This document shows, piece by piece, positions 31,678-42,452 of a stretch of DNA of 64,000 nt. This stretch comes from Epithemia pelagica (lineage: Eukaryota; Bacillariophyta; Bacillariophyceae; Surirellales; Surirellaceae): positions 2,170,001-2,234,000 of the forward strand of contig OX337231.1 in assembly GCA_946965045.2 (NCBI GenBank), written 5' to 3'. Each line of letters starts with the position of its first letter. Positions within the stretch are counted from its first letter, which is position 1. A program made the translations under genes and the position numbers. The notes under the pieces are model-generated. The model searched no databases. It was given only the letters and a program-made list of their open reading frames with translations, and had not been told where the DNA came from.

Positions 31678-32429
31678 GATTCTCACCGAAAACTAGGTGG
31701 CGAAACCTACAACTCATCGAATGATGCTAGTATTTTATGGCATCCGATGACATTTTCCTAAAAGTGAGAAAAGAATGTCGGCATGCTCGCGAAACTATAA
31801 ATTTGGCCACGGCATGCTCGCAGTGCACGCGTTATCGGCGACCGCTCGGATATTAACTATGGCCCAACACGTGCGCGCCCAAAACTATCAAGTGCGCGCC
31901 TCTACTATCCGAGTACGCGCATCCACGATTCGACCTAACGGTCTATGTAATCAAAGCACGAATCACGATCACGCGAGACCATATCTCTGTTCCCACAAAT
32001 CCAAGAATGCAAACAGCAACGCGCCCAGGACAAGACTTATACCACGACAAAGCAAGAGCTGTTGCATCCCATACATGTTATCCATCACCCTATACATTCA
32101 ATATACACCAATGCCGGTCTACTCCAACCAGTGAGGACCTATCACACCAGATCCATGGCCGTATACGAGAGCCAGGACTTCGGCACCATCAACCACCTTA
32201 GTTAGTAATCGTCTCACAATCATTAATATCACCATTTTAACACTCATCTTAAGACTAACCTCTTATCAGTGGACCGACTGCCCCCACCCACGGCGGACTT
32301 CGACTTGCAACTCTTCTCTGACCCGTGGAGGATTGTTGTATCGGTTGGTGATTCGATTGTCGGCTCAGCGAGCCTTTTACCTATCCTACCTATCTGTCTA
32401 ACCCCTGTTGAATCGAGAGAAGTTTATTA
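31672..32429 (+). repeat. 3' LTR of element 1
   Basis: 758 bp, apparently identical to 24162-24919, followed by the duplication GGGAT. Confidence 0.92.
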
Positions 32430-32452
32430 GGGATGCCGTCACTACAGTATTT

Positions 32453-32495
32453 TTACTCTAATCCTCTCATGCAGGTTCAGTCTCGAACCAGCTTG
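32453..32495 (-). repeat. Right terminal inverted repeat of the DNA transposon
   Basis: Reverse complement of the left end at 38 of 43 positions; followed by the TA duplication at 32496-32497. Confidence 0.85.
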
Positions 32496-32497
32496 TA

Positions 32498-32567
32498 TTA
32501 CGTACGACTAGTTTTAACAAAGTACCGGTAGTCTAAAGCTCACAATTTCGAAAACATACAGATCTCA
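32498..32567 (+). repeat. 5' LTR of element 2, right part
   Basis: It matches 38813-38876 apart from a 6-bp indel (ACCGGTAG versus ATT, near 32524). It ends GATCTCA directly before the primer-binding site. Confidence 0.9.
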
Positions 32568-32579
32568 GGTTATGAGCCC
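32568..32579 (+). other. Primer-binding site of element 2 (tRNA-Met anticodon arm)
   Basis: GGTTATGAGCCC starts at the first base after the LTR. Its complement GGGCUCAUAACC is the anticodon arm of a Met tRNA (loop CUCAUAA). This is the same half-tRNA arrangement known for Drosophila copia and yeast Ty5. Confidence 0.7.
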
Positions 32580-32692
32580 AAGTGTGTTTGAACGGCCGTT
32601 TGACTGAGTAACTACGCATTAACCTCGTTTTAATTTGTCTTTGAAATTGCTAAGTTCTCACCATTGTTACCACTCGGTTTCAAGCTCAAGCA

Positions 32693-34027
32693 GTGGACGC
32701 TGAAGCTGCTAACGCTTTGGCTCAAGCCATTCAGGCTCTCGCGGCTGCGATTCCTGGTCCTCCTCCTGCAGCGGCCGCTGCTCCCGACATGGTTTCCCCG
32801 TACAAGGGAGGCACTCTTGACCTAACGTCCCGCACAGGCACTGGCTTGTTCCGCGCTGGATGTGACCCGCTGGATAGCAAGTTCACCGGGAAAGTTGAAG
32901 ATCTACACCTATTCCTAGCCGACTTGCGCACTCGCGTTGAAACCTGCCATTGGAATTCGGCGACTCACGGAATTTTGGATGTTGCAGTTGGAGGTATGAC
33001 CTTCAAGTTGCTAGATGATTATGGAAAAGTAACCGAAGCGCAAGTTGAAGCTGCTCGTATCACGCGTTCTGCTGCGTCGCACCGGACCAAGCAAAACGCC
33101 CAAATGATGTATGAATGCCTCATGGCATCCATCACCGACGAAGCCAAGTCCGCCCTTGCATCACGTGGTGACGTCGATTTCAATAATGATGGACCCAAGC
33201 TCTTCTACCATCTGGTGTCCGAGCTTTTCACTGCGACATTCTCCAACGCACAAGCTACGAGAGATAAATTGTCCGAGTTTCACCCACGACGCTTTAAGTA
33301 CGACGTTACCCAGGTGAACAAATTCATCCGTTCAGCTATCAAGACCTTGAAGGCTGCTTCTGCGACTGGTGGATCCATTACCGATCAAGAAATCTTGTAT
33401 TTCCAGTTCAAGGCCTATAAGAAAATCAAGGCTCCTGCGGAATGGACGTCTCACATTTTGTTTTTGGAGGCTAAAGCATCCAGCACTCCAACCTATGCTC
33501 CAGATACGCTCTACAACGAAGCGCAAGCCAAGTACAACAACTTGGTGAACTCTGGACTCTGGAAACCGTCTGATAAGACACCAGAGGAGCAAACCTTAGC
33601 CATGGTTGCTCAACAATCCAACAAGTCGTCTTCTGGTACCAAGTCGAACAAGCGCAAAGCGGAATCCAAGGCCTCAGATGGCGACAAAGATAAGAAACAG
33701 CCTCCTTTTGCTCATAAGGATGGCAAACTCGGTGATTCAAAAGAGTGGAATGGGAAAACCTATTACTGGTGCCTGGCAAACCACAAATACTCTCATTGGC
33801 ACACGCACAAGGTAGAGGATTGTAACACCAACAAGAAGATGAAGGCCGGAGGCAATGGCAAAAAGGAAGCACCTAAAAAGCAAATTGGTTCTGGTGTGGC
33901 CGCCGAAGTTGCTGTCGATGTGGACAAGCTCAAAAAGGGAATGGCCGCAATCCTTCCTGGCGGCGAGTTCGATACTGATGATTTGGCCGATGCTCTTGCA
34001 GCCATCATCAAGAATGGCAGTGAATGA
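32693..34027 (+). pseudogene. Element 2 gag, start codon lost
   Basis: The frame of 444 codons begins at a GTG (32693) with no in-frame ATG between it and a stop at 32651; the first internal Met is 33 codons in. The original start was probably ATGGACGC. An alanine/proline-rich lead is followed by the copia gag core (GLFRAGCDPLDSKFTGKVEDL, NSATHGIL, KFIRSAIKTLKAAS). The C-terminus is lysine-rich with a zinc-knuckle-like WCLANHKYSHWHTHKVEDC, in which the spacing is not classical CCHC. It stops at TGA 34025-34027, ahead of pol. Confidence 0.82.
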
Positions 34028-34231
34028 CTGCTACCCTCATGGGATGCATTCATGGCATTTTGGCCGTTTGTTGATTTTCTTACGATCAAAATGAATATTG
34101 TCGCGTTCTATGAGGTTCTGTCATGGGTCAAGCGGATTGTGAAGTTTTTCTCCGCTTGAACCAAACCATTCAAAGTCGTCAACAAGCCTTTCCGACGTCG
34201 TCCGCCCCGAACTCGAATCCACAGATCAAGT

Positions 34232-37200
34232 GTGGGCCGCCGTCTCCCAGTTGACATCACCATCAAATTGCCTCGTATATTGTTATGTCTCGCGGCGCTG
34301 CAAATTGACCAAAAGATTCGGTGGATTGCAGTGGGTCATCTTTCCAAACAAGCCAACAAAACGTTTCACTTCCAAGACGTTGATTGTTGCGTTGATACCT
34401 CTCGCACCCGAGGGAGGACCAAAAAGAAGTCATTCTTCCGCCAGGCCAAACAATTGGCATACTTGTTCATCCCAACCAAGAATCCATTGATCGATTTGGC
34501 TATGAATGGCACGTCCACCACAAGCTCGGATGACCGTCCTCGTACTGCCGTCTTCGATTCTGACGCCGACAAGTTTCTCATTGACTCTGGTGCCTCTCAT
34601 CACCTGTGGAAGTACCGTAGAGCCTTCACATCCTACCGTCCCTTGACCAAAGAAGAAAGAATGAAGGAAGCCTTGCTCGGCGTAAATGGAGAAACTGTCA
34701 TGCCCTTAGGCATAGGAACCGTTCCAATCAAGTTAGAAGATGACTTGAACATAATTCACACCATCGAATTGCGAGATGTGCGGCACTTACCTTCTGCCCC
34801 CCTCAACATTATGGTGCCCCAAGTCTTTGTTTGGCAACGACGAGAAGAAGGAGACACAAAAGCTCGCTGTTCAATTGACGATATGAGCATAGAGTTAGAG
34901 TGGCTCAGTACCAAGGATCAAAAAGTGAGCAATACGTACCGCTCAACAAGAACAACGTCGGTATGTGCTTTACAGCCCCTGGTTTCCGTCGTTTCCGTGC
35001 ATTCATGGCTCTTGCAATGCCTGCCAACCCGGTCTCTGACTCAGAAGATGAAGATGATCCTGAGCGTCCGCCTCCTGATCCTCCGCCCGATGATGAAGAC
35101 CAAGAGCCCCAGCCGATTCATCCAATCCGGTCGTCACCATCCGAGGGAGTGACAACCGATTTCACCACGGATCCCAATGTCTTGCCACCCATTGTGGAAG
35201 ATGAACCATTGTTGCGTTCGGACCAAGACCTCTTGATGCAATATCACGAGCGATTGGGTCACTGCTCCTTTCAACAACTGAAACAACTAGCAGAAAAGGG
35301 CGTGATCCCGAAACGGTAAGCAAAGGTTGCGCCTCCCAAATGTCCCAGCTGCCTCTATGGGAAAGCGCACAAGAAACCTTGGCGCACCCACAAGGTGGAT
35401 CCGAAGATTCGCACGTCAACAGTCCCTGGCGCAGTCGTGAGCATGGACCAGTTGGAATCCCCAGTTCCTGGTCTCGTACCAACAGGAAAGGGCCAACCGA
35501 CCAAGAAAAGATTCAAAGGTGCCACAGTGTTTGTTGACCACGCGTCCGATTTGACTTACGTGCATTTAATGCACGCCATTACCACCGAAGAAACCTTGGA
35601 GGCAAAACACGAGTTCGAAAGATTCGCGCAACGGCATGGTGTTACCGTCCAGCATTATCATTGTGACAATGGACGATTTGCGGACAAGGAGTTTGTGAAC
35701 GATGTCAAAAACGCACTCCAAACAATTTCTTTCTGTGGCGTGGGAGCCCACCATCAGAATGGGATCGCGGAAAGGCGAATTCGAGACCTTACCGAAAGCG
35801 CAAGAACGATGATCCTTCATGCTGCTCATAGATGGCCAAAAACCATCACAGCAAATTTGTGGCCACAAGCGGTGAAGCATGCAACGAACATTCGCAATGC
35901 ACTCCCACGTAACAACAAAGCCAAATCTCCCATCTCCATCTTTTCCAACTCCGATGTGGAACCAAACACCAAACACTTTCATCCTTTTGGTTGCCCCGTT
36001 TATGTGCTCCAAGCTCCACTCCAGACAGGAAGCCCTCATCACAAATGGGCAGAACGATCTCGAGTTGGTGTATTGTTGTGTCACTCGCCCCATCATGCTG
36101 CTTCTGTTCCTCTCATCCTGTCTACGCAAACTGGTCTTGTAAGCCCACAATTCCATTGCGTGTATGACGACAAATTCGAGACAGTGAAGAACGAACAACA
36201 TGACACAAGCATTTGGAAGCAAAAGGCGTTAGTGCACAAAGGAGATGAAAATAGATCTGACCATCTGATCTCGCGTCCCTTGACACGACGATCACTTACA
36301 CAACAACAACAACGACAACAAGAATCCAACTTACTCAACTTTGGGAACAACATCCCACAGGCCTTGCTCAAATTACCCGATCTCTTGACGGGTGCAATTC
36401 CGCAAGTGCCTGCTGACGATCCAGCTCCTCTTCCTAATGCCGAACCCGAGCCACAGATAGCTCCTGTTCCACCAGAAGAGACTCCACAACCATACCCAGT
36501 GGACATTGCCCCCACAGGGCAAACCAGGACCGGTCGACAAGTGCGTCCCCCTTCTCGATTGTCGTTGATTGCTTATCATTGTTGTTTTATGGCTCAGGAT
36601 GTGGCCATGACCATCTGATCTTGCGTCCCTTGACACGACGATCACTTACACAACAACAACAACGACAACAAGAATCCAACTTACTCAACTTTGGGAACAA
36701 CATCCCACAGGCCTTGCTCAAATTACCCGATCTCTTGACGGGTGCAATTCCGCAAGTGCCTGCTGACGATCCAGCTCCTCTTCCTGATGCCGAACCCGAG
36801 CCACAGATAGCTCCTGTTCCACCAGAAGAGACTCCACAACCATACCTAGTGGACATTGCCCCCACAGGGCAAACCAGGACCGGTCGACAAGTGCGTCCCC
36901 CTTCTCGATTGTCGTTGATTGCTTATCATTGTTGTTTTATGGCTCAGGATGTGGCCAAGACTTTGGCCGACTATCATCCTTTGGCACTGCTGCAGATGAT
37001 GAGCACCGCCGCCATCAAGCCAGATGTTATACCCTTGCATATCGCTCTCCAACAAGAAGATAGCGACAAGTTCATTCAGGCCATGGTGAAGGAACTCAAA
37101 CAGCATGCCGAATTGAAGCATTGGAAGATCGTGCATAAAGCTCAAGTTCCACCCAACGCAAAACCAATCCCCATGGTTTGGTCGTTTATGCGCAAAAACG

Positions 37201-38660
37201 ACCCAGCTGGAGCAATCATTAAATGGAAAGCTCGCCTCTGTGCTGGAGGCCACAGACAGGTTTTTGGTGATACCTACTGGTCCACTTTTTCCCCTGTTGT
37301 TGCATGGCCAACCGTCCGGTGCATCTTCATCCTGGCGTTGATTTTGGGATGGGACATGCGATCGATCGACTTCATTATGGCGTACACTCAAGCAAAGGTG
37401 AAGACCGATATCTTCATGCAATTGCCAAAAGGTACCACATTGCCCGGCCTTGACCCGAATAAACACTTGCTGAAGCTCCAACAAAACTTGTATGGCTTGA
37501 AAGACGGCCAAGTGACTTGGCATGAGCACATAAAAGATGGACTCCTCAAGCAAGGCTTCAAACAATCCAACGTTGATCCCTGTTTATTCTCAAAGGGCGT
37601 CGTTCTTCTCGTCCTGTATATCGACGACGCAGCCTTCTTCTCTCCGGATCCGAAAGCCATTGACCGAGAAGTAGCGCTGCTCCAAAAGTCCTTTGACCTG
37701 ACAGACGATGGTCCACTGTTGGACTATCTTGGAGCCCGATTCATTTGGCATGAAGATGGGCGCGTTGAGTTGCAACAACAGAAGTCGATCGACAATTGCT
37801 TGAATCATCTTGGTCTGGGCCTCTCTCAAGAAAATGTCAAGATGCATGACACTCCAGCCGAAGCCAATAAGATCCTACACGCGGACTCTGATGGCCCCAC
37901 TCGGAAGCAAGATTGGAACTACCGTGCCGTGATTGGTTCCCTCAATTATCTTTAAGCCTTGTCTCGCCCGGATCTATCCTATGCTGTGCATCAATGTGCT
38001 AGGTTCTGTAGCGATCCGAAGCTATCCCATGAGGTGGCAGTCAAACGAATTTGCCGCTATCTACGTGCGACCCGTGATAAAGGTCTGTTCTTCCGACCGA
38101 ATGTCCGTGAAGGATTCAAGTGCTACGTGGATGCTGATTGGGCTGGTTACTGGAATAAGAATAGGCCCAACGATCCTGCTGGTGCGCTCTCGCGCACAGG
38201 CTACGTGATTATGTACGCTGGTTGTCCGTTGGTATGGGGATCCAAGATGCAGTCATTGGTAGCGCTCAGCACGACCGAAGCGGAAATTATTGCCCTCTCA
38301 ACAGCCCTACGCGAAGTCATTCATCTCCAGAATCTCTTAGAAGAATTACGTGACTCTGGTTTTCCAATTCCCTTCTCCAAGGCACAGGTTCAATGTCGCA
38401 CTTTCGAAGACAACGCTGCTTGTATTGAAGTTGCTACGTCAGAGCCTAAGATCCGACCACGAACCAAGCATCTTGCGGTTCGTCTTTTTCATTTCCGCAG
38501 TCATGTGGAGAATGGGCGTATTACCATCGAACATGTGCCTTCTCAGGAACAATTGGCTGATATCTTTACCAAACCTTTGCCACGGGATTCGTTTTGCCGT
38601 TTACGGGATCGATTGCTTAATTGGTCTTCCGATCCGGTCCCGCAGCACGAGGGAGTGTGA
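34232..38660 (+). pseudogene. Element 2 pol, multiply disrupted
   Basis: The remains in order are: protease FLIDSGASHHLW (near 34570), integrase zinc region HERLGHCSFQQL...CPSCLYGKAH, integrase core with SMDQLESPVPG, HCDNGRFAD and HHQNGIAERR, reverse transcriptase WSFMRKNDPAGAI...KARLCAGG and LYIDDAAFFSPD, and RNase H VDADWAGYW, STTEAEIIAL and FEDNAACIE. The lesions are a frameshift between 34900 and 34940, a TAA at 35317-35319 inside the zinc region, a 350-bp tandem duplication that shifts frame at about 36608, and a TAA at 37953-37955 after GSLNYL. The final stop TGA (38658-38660) lies in the first bases of the 3' LTR. It is a different copia lineage from elements 1 and 3. Confidence 0.9.
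36258..36957 (+). repeat. 350-bp tandem duplication inside element 2 pol
   Basis: 36258-36607 is repeated at 36608-36957 with very few substitutions. It covers the glutamine-rich linker between integrase and reverse transcriptase. 350 is not a multiple of three, so the second copy shifts frame. Confidence 0.92.
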
Positions 38661-38876
38661 GGTTGTATATGCACCTATGCTGACATCACCTACTCTCCAT
38701 CTTACTCTCGATTCACAAGATTCCTCCTCGTTCCATACGATTCATTCTTCCAATTTATGTTCCGCATCATCTTACGTGAAATGTTCCGTATCAAGTTCCG
38801 TATCAAACTTTATTACGTACGACTAGTTTTAACAAAGTATTCTAAAGCTCACAATTTCGAAAACATACAGATCTCA
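38656..38876 (+). repeat. 3' LTR of element 2
   Basis: 221 bp, preceded by the purine-rich GAGGGAG, starts TGTGAGGTTG, ends GATCTCA, then the duplication GAAAT. Confidence 0.92.
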
Positions 38877-38881
38877 GAAAT

Positions 38882-39745
38882 CTTGTTCGGCCTCAACGGA
38901 CAAAGTGTCTGTGTCACAATCAATAGCGTCCAACCCTGTAAGCGATCCACCAACAGCGATATACTGCAATGGTGAACTCGTTGGCAGATTATTGCAGATG
39001 TGTGATGGTTGTCACAACAATGCCAAGGTTACGACGACCAAAAAGAGGCTCTTCCTTTGTTGTCTTCCCAAAAGATACACCGAGAGTTTCTCCGAGAGAC
39101 GACTTTAAATTTATTGGCCGGACGGCGTGGAGCAAGAGTCAACCAACTGCAACCTACGAAAAGACCAACTTCTTGATCGTGTCAACGTCAAGTGTCCACA
39201 AGTGACACCTCCGCGCTCCTTCAATGATCAACGAATAAAGTGGATTAATTCTATTCAACATAATGCAGCTAGGGTGTGAAATCTTGGATGTTCAAATTTC
39301 AAAACTTAAAAGAGATCCATCGTGCATCCAGAAAGAAGCCCAGTCAGTCCCACGTGGTTCCCACTCTCTACGAGTAATGTTCGCGAGTTGGCCTGTCGAC
39401 TGTCGAAACGAAATCCTTAATTGTAATTCGCCCTCCGGCTAAGAATGCGAAAGGGCTATTTTATTATTGGTAGAGGGAGCCGAACCAGTCGCATTCGCGC
39501 TCCAAAATTGCATACATTCTGTCAAAGTAATAGCGGCACACCTCAACCTCAAATACAATCATACTACCTGACGTGAGAACGTATTCAGTCATTTACAAAT
39601 CATCCCTATAATTGTGGAACGAGACCCCAGGGAGTTTTTCAATTGAGTGCCACGTGTAAGCTCTTTGATCTATTCATGCTAGCAGAGCTATCCTTTTCCT
39701 CTTCCGATCAACGATGAGATCCATCATCCCAATGGCACCACCGCC
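38882..39745. other. Intergenic region
   Basis: Host sequence between element 2 and the PPR gene. A frame to 39108 is open and would join in frame with an ATG at 22072 if element 2 were removed, but it shows no recognisable protein. The remainder should hold the PPR gene promoter. Confidence 0.4.
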
Positions 39746-41989
39746 ATGAGGAAGAGAGACCTATTGTGGAATCATCATGGGTGGTGGTTGGCTGCTGTAG
39801 GAATTCTTCTTTTCGATCTGGTCAGACCAGTGTCGTCGTGGACGATCGGGAGGACCACTGGCGAAAGAGCACTCCATCCAAACGGGCAACGACAAAGACC
39901 ATCCATGTGGCATCACCTTGAAGCAGAAACACGTTTGGCTTGGCCGCATGGTTTCGGAAACCAGCCTGGAAGGGCCGTGGCGGTGAGCTTGCTTGCTGCT
40001 TCTTCTTCTTCTTCTTCTTCTTCTTTGGACGACAACAAGGATGAGTCGGTCGCATCTAGCATAAAAGTGGACAACGACGACGACGACGACGACGACGCCA
40101 CACTCTGTTCTACGACAACCACCACGTCGTCCAGGCCATTAGTTTATCCAGACAAGTGGGAACAGTTGCAACGATTGGCCCAACGTACCTCTCGTGATAC
40201 ACAAGCGGTCCATCAAGCCCAGGTGTTGATGGACCAACTGGAAGAGAAATCCCACCATTCTTCCAGTCATGCCGCCACCGACGACGACGACCAGCTGCCG
40301 TTTTTGACGATTGACTGGTACAATCTCTTGTGGGAAGTCTATGCGTACGCGACACATCTTCCGGAGGCACCCGACATCATTGATGGACAAATTCAACAAG
40401 TGACGGATCGGGTGGAAGCCTATGTGCAACTACAGCAACCAAACAACGCTGCGATTCCATCCATGATAACCCAGTGTTGGCCCAATCTCGATTCCTACGC
40501 CAAACTCATGGATGCCTATACCCAACGAGGGGACTTGTCCAATGTTGAGGCTGTGGTCAAACACTTGAAAGAACAAGCATCCTCGCAACCACGACAGTCT
40601 TGGAATCGCGAGTTATCCCTGCAACCCACGGTCGATATTTACAACAAACTTATTCGAGCCCATGGCATGTTGGGACAAGCCCGTCATGCCCAACAAATTG
40701 TACAGGAAGAGTTGTTGGAACCATCGGGATGTCAGAGTCTCTTGAATGGCATGCGGGCCAAGGACACGAACAGCAACAAATTGGGGTGGTTGCGTCCCAA
40801 TCGCAAAACGTGGATTCATCTCTTGAGAGCCTTGGCCACGGAGGGACGCGTCGACGAAATTCACCAGTACATGCATCATGTCATGACACGAGGGTATCAA
40901 TCCTTTCCGGATCAATGTCATGATTGGAAGCCCACGGTACATGCTTATAATGCACTGATTCGGGCAATGATCCTGCAACACGCCAACCAGAGCAAGAACT
41001 ACGTCAAAGAAACAACCTGTCATGCTCAAGTGGAACAGGTGCTGTACCATATGATTCAACAATCACGAAGACAAGAAAGCAACCTAGAGGAATCGTCCAG
41101 CGACAAGCCACCAAAGGCGCAAAGAATCGCACCGCATGATCCAGAGTCGTCATTCTCGGGGGCAGAATACAATGAGGATACAATTCGACCCAATCGCGAA
41201 ACCTTCTTTTTCGTACTGCAGTCCTACCGAGGATCCAGGTCGGCCAGTATGGCCGACAAGGTGGAACGTCTGTTGGAACTGCAACTTGGATTGGCCACGA
41301 CTGCCATGGAAGGTGGTCGTCAAGACGTGACTGCGTCCTGGCTTCCGGATACCCGGACCTTTAATCTGGCCATTTCCATTATATCCCGAACCAATGATTC
41401 TCAAAAGGCGGTTCGGGCGGAACGTTTGTGGAATACCATGATCCAAACTCTCAATCACTGCCAAACGGAGCGAATCAATGACGGCAACAAAAACACTGTG
41501 TCGCACATTCCATGGGGCTTGAACACGGCCCGACCAAATTTTGCCACGCTCCGGAACGTACTCAATGCCTGTGCCTATACCCGAGGGTCTACTCGAGACC
41601 GATGGGCCGCCTTTCAAATTGCAATTCAAGTCTATAATCAGGCTCGAAAAGAGTCCGATCAAACGTCATCAGTTGATGCTGAACAAGACAAGAGCAATCA
41701 ACGACAAGGCGAGGACAGTGACGATATTACTCTCACACAGGAAAACCGAATCAAGATTTATCAATTGTTTTTGCTCTCCTGTTTCAATCTCATGCCGCCT
41801 AGTCCCAAACGGGATGCCGTCATAGAACGTGTCTTTAACCGATGTTGTCGAGAAGGGTTGCTCTCCAATCTTATTCTCTATGGTGTAGTCTTGAAGCATG
41901 CTTCTGATGATCTCCAACTCAAGCTTTTGGGTGGCTTTGTCGAAGACGGTGTACAACCACGGGCTGAGTGGAGTCGAAATGTTCCATGA
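39746..41989 (+). CDS. Pentatricopeptide-repeat (PPR) protein
   Basis: ATG at 39746, 747 residues, no intron. The N-terminus (MRKRDLLWNHHGWWLAAVGILLFDLVRPVSSWT) is signal-peptide-like, so entry to the secretory route or plastid is possible. Residues 85-125 are low complexity (runs of Ser from TCT repeats and Asp from GAC repeats). From about 245 on there are roughly seven PPR-like helical hairpins, each starting with P.....Y/T: PNLDSYAKLMDAYTQRGD, PTVDIYNKLIRAHGMLGQ, PNRKTWIHLLRALATEGR, PTVHAYNALIRAM, PNRETFFFVLQSYRG, PDTRTFNLAISIISRT and PNFATLRNVLNACAYTRG. PPR proteins bind RNA one base per repeat and act in organelle RNA processing. The RNA target cannot be predicted from these divergent repeats. 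Confidence 0.82.
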   Translation: MRKRDLLWNHHGWWLAAVGILLFDLVRPVSSWTIGRTTGERALHPNGQRQRPSMWHHLEAETRLAWPHGFGNQPGRAVAVSLLAASSSSSSSSLDDNKDESVASSIKVDNDDDDDDDATLCSTTTTTSSRPLVYPDKWEQLQRLAQRTSRDTQAVHQAQVLMDQLEEKSHHSSSHAATDDDDQLPFLTIDWYNLLWEVYAYATHLPEAPDIIDGQIQQVTDRVEAYVQLQQPNNAAIPSMITQCWPNLDSYAKLMDAYTQRGDLSNVEAVVKHLKEQASSQPRQSWNRELSLQPTVDIYNKLIRAHGMLGQARHAQQIVQEELLEPSGCQSLLNGMRAKDTNSNKLGWLRPNRKTWIHLLRALATEGRVDEIHQYMHHVMTRGYQSFPDQCHDWKPTVHAYNALIRAMILQHANQSKNYVKETTCHAQVEQVLYHMIQQSRRQESNLEESSSDKPPKAQRIAPHDPESSFSGAEYNEDTIRPNRETFFFVLQSYRGSRSASMADKVERLLELQLGLATTAMEGGRQDVTASWLPDTRTFNLAISIISRTNDSQKAVRAERLWNTMIQTLNHCQTERINDGNKNTVSHIPWGLNTARPNFATLRNVLNACAYTRGSTRDRWAAFQIAIQVYNQARKESDQTSSVDAEQDKSNQRQGEDSDDITLTQENRIKIYQLFLLSCFNLMPPSPKRDAVIERVFNRCCREGLLSNLILYGVVLKHASDDLQLKLLGGFVEDGVQPRAEWSRNVP

Positions 41990-42452
41990 AAGAGCAACAA
42001 TAGCAAGAGCATGACTGCCTGGACTCGAAGCTTACGCAACTGGTCGTCTAGGAATCTTTGGTTCCAGTCCCCGTGCATGATCGCATCGTGGTTGTTGGGA
42101 TTAACGGTTTCTATTATGAATTATGGATGCTTTGTCGTCTTCCGAAGAGCACTGCGAAACTCGCCTCCAGCGCATCCTACAAGGATCTACACATACACCA
42201 GGCTCTCGTCATGGTAAGACGGCAAGATTCGATAAACGGGTTGATATGTTGCAAAACGGAAATGAAATTCTTTCCTCCAATCGACGCGGTTCTGCAACGA
42301 TGGCATTGCTGTATTCTCCCTGGTCTCTGTTCCCTCCATTCGTTTCTTTGGGGGAAACAGATGTCTGGAGCAAGCAAACAAGCCGTGTCCACAAAGTCGC
42401 ATATTTCCTTTTCACGGCGTCAAAGTTGTCGTCATAACGAATTCTCGTCGGT
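41990..42452. other. Convergent intergenic region
   Basis: The 3' ends of the PPR gene (plus) and the spermidine-synthase/SET gene (minus) face each other here. Short frames only. Confidence 0.4.

Larger units (their letters stand above)
24162..32429 (+). mobile_element. Ty1/copia (CoDi-like) retrotransposon 1, young, pol damaged
   Basis: LTRs of 758 bp (24162-24919 and 31672-32429) show no difference that I could see, and GGGAT is duplicated at 24157-24161 and 32430-32434. The LTR starts TGTTAGG and ends TTTATTA, so the usual terminal CA is absent. Internally it has a 251-aa extra ORF, then gag-pol. Compared with element 3 it lacks 32 bp in the linker ahead of the reverse transcriptase, which breaks the frame. 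Identical LTRs mean recent insertion. It sits inside the DNA transposon and is therefore the youngest layer here. Confidence 0.93.
22266..32495. mobile_element. Non-autonomous DNA transposon carrying a PPDK fragment (Pack-type), hosting copia element 1
   Basis: The ends are imperfect inverted repeats of 43 bp (22266-22308 and 32453-32495, 38 of 43 matching, starting CAAGCTGGTTCGAGAC). TA is duplicated at 22264-22265 and 32496-32497. Removing the segment plus one TA restores an uninterrupted LTR identical in layout to the 3' LTR, which proves insertion. Without copia element 1 and its duplication the transposon is 1957 bp. It contains a hairpin, an 86-89-bp minisatellite and a minus-strand PPDK fragment, and no transposase. 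The TA duplication suggests a Tc1/mariner-like mobiliser, but the termini alone do not settle the superfamily. Confidence 0.82.
22109..38876 (+). mobile_element. Ty1/copia (CoDi-like) retrotransposon 2, decayed, with nested insertions
   Basis: The element is bounded by LTRs beginning TGTGAGG and ending GATCTCA, and flanked by the direct duplication GAAAT (22104-22108 and 38877-38881). The 3' LTR is 221 bp. The 5' LTR is split by a DNA transposon into 157 bp (22109-22265) and 70 bp (32498-32567); rejoined it is 227 bp, the 6-bp excess being a small indel near 32524. Internal order is gag, protease, integrase, RT, RNase H, as in Ty1/copia. The gag start ATG has become GTG, and pol has a frameshift, two stop codons and a 350-bp tandem duplication, so it is dead. 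It is the oldest layer of the nested stack and lies 69 bp upstream of the glutaredoxin-fusion ATG. Confidence 0.9.
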
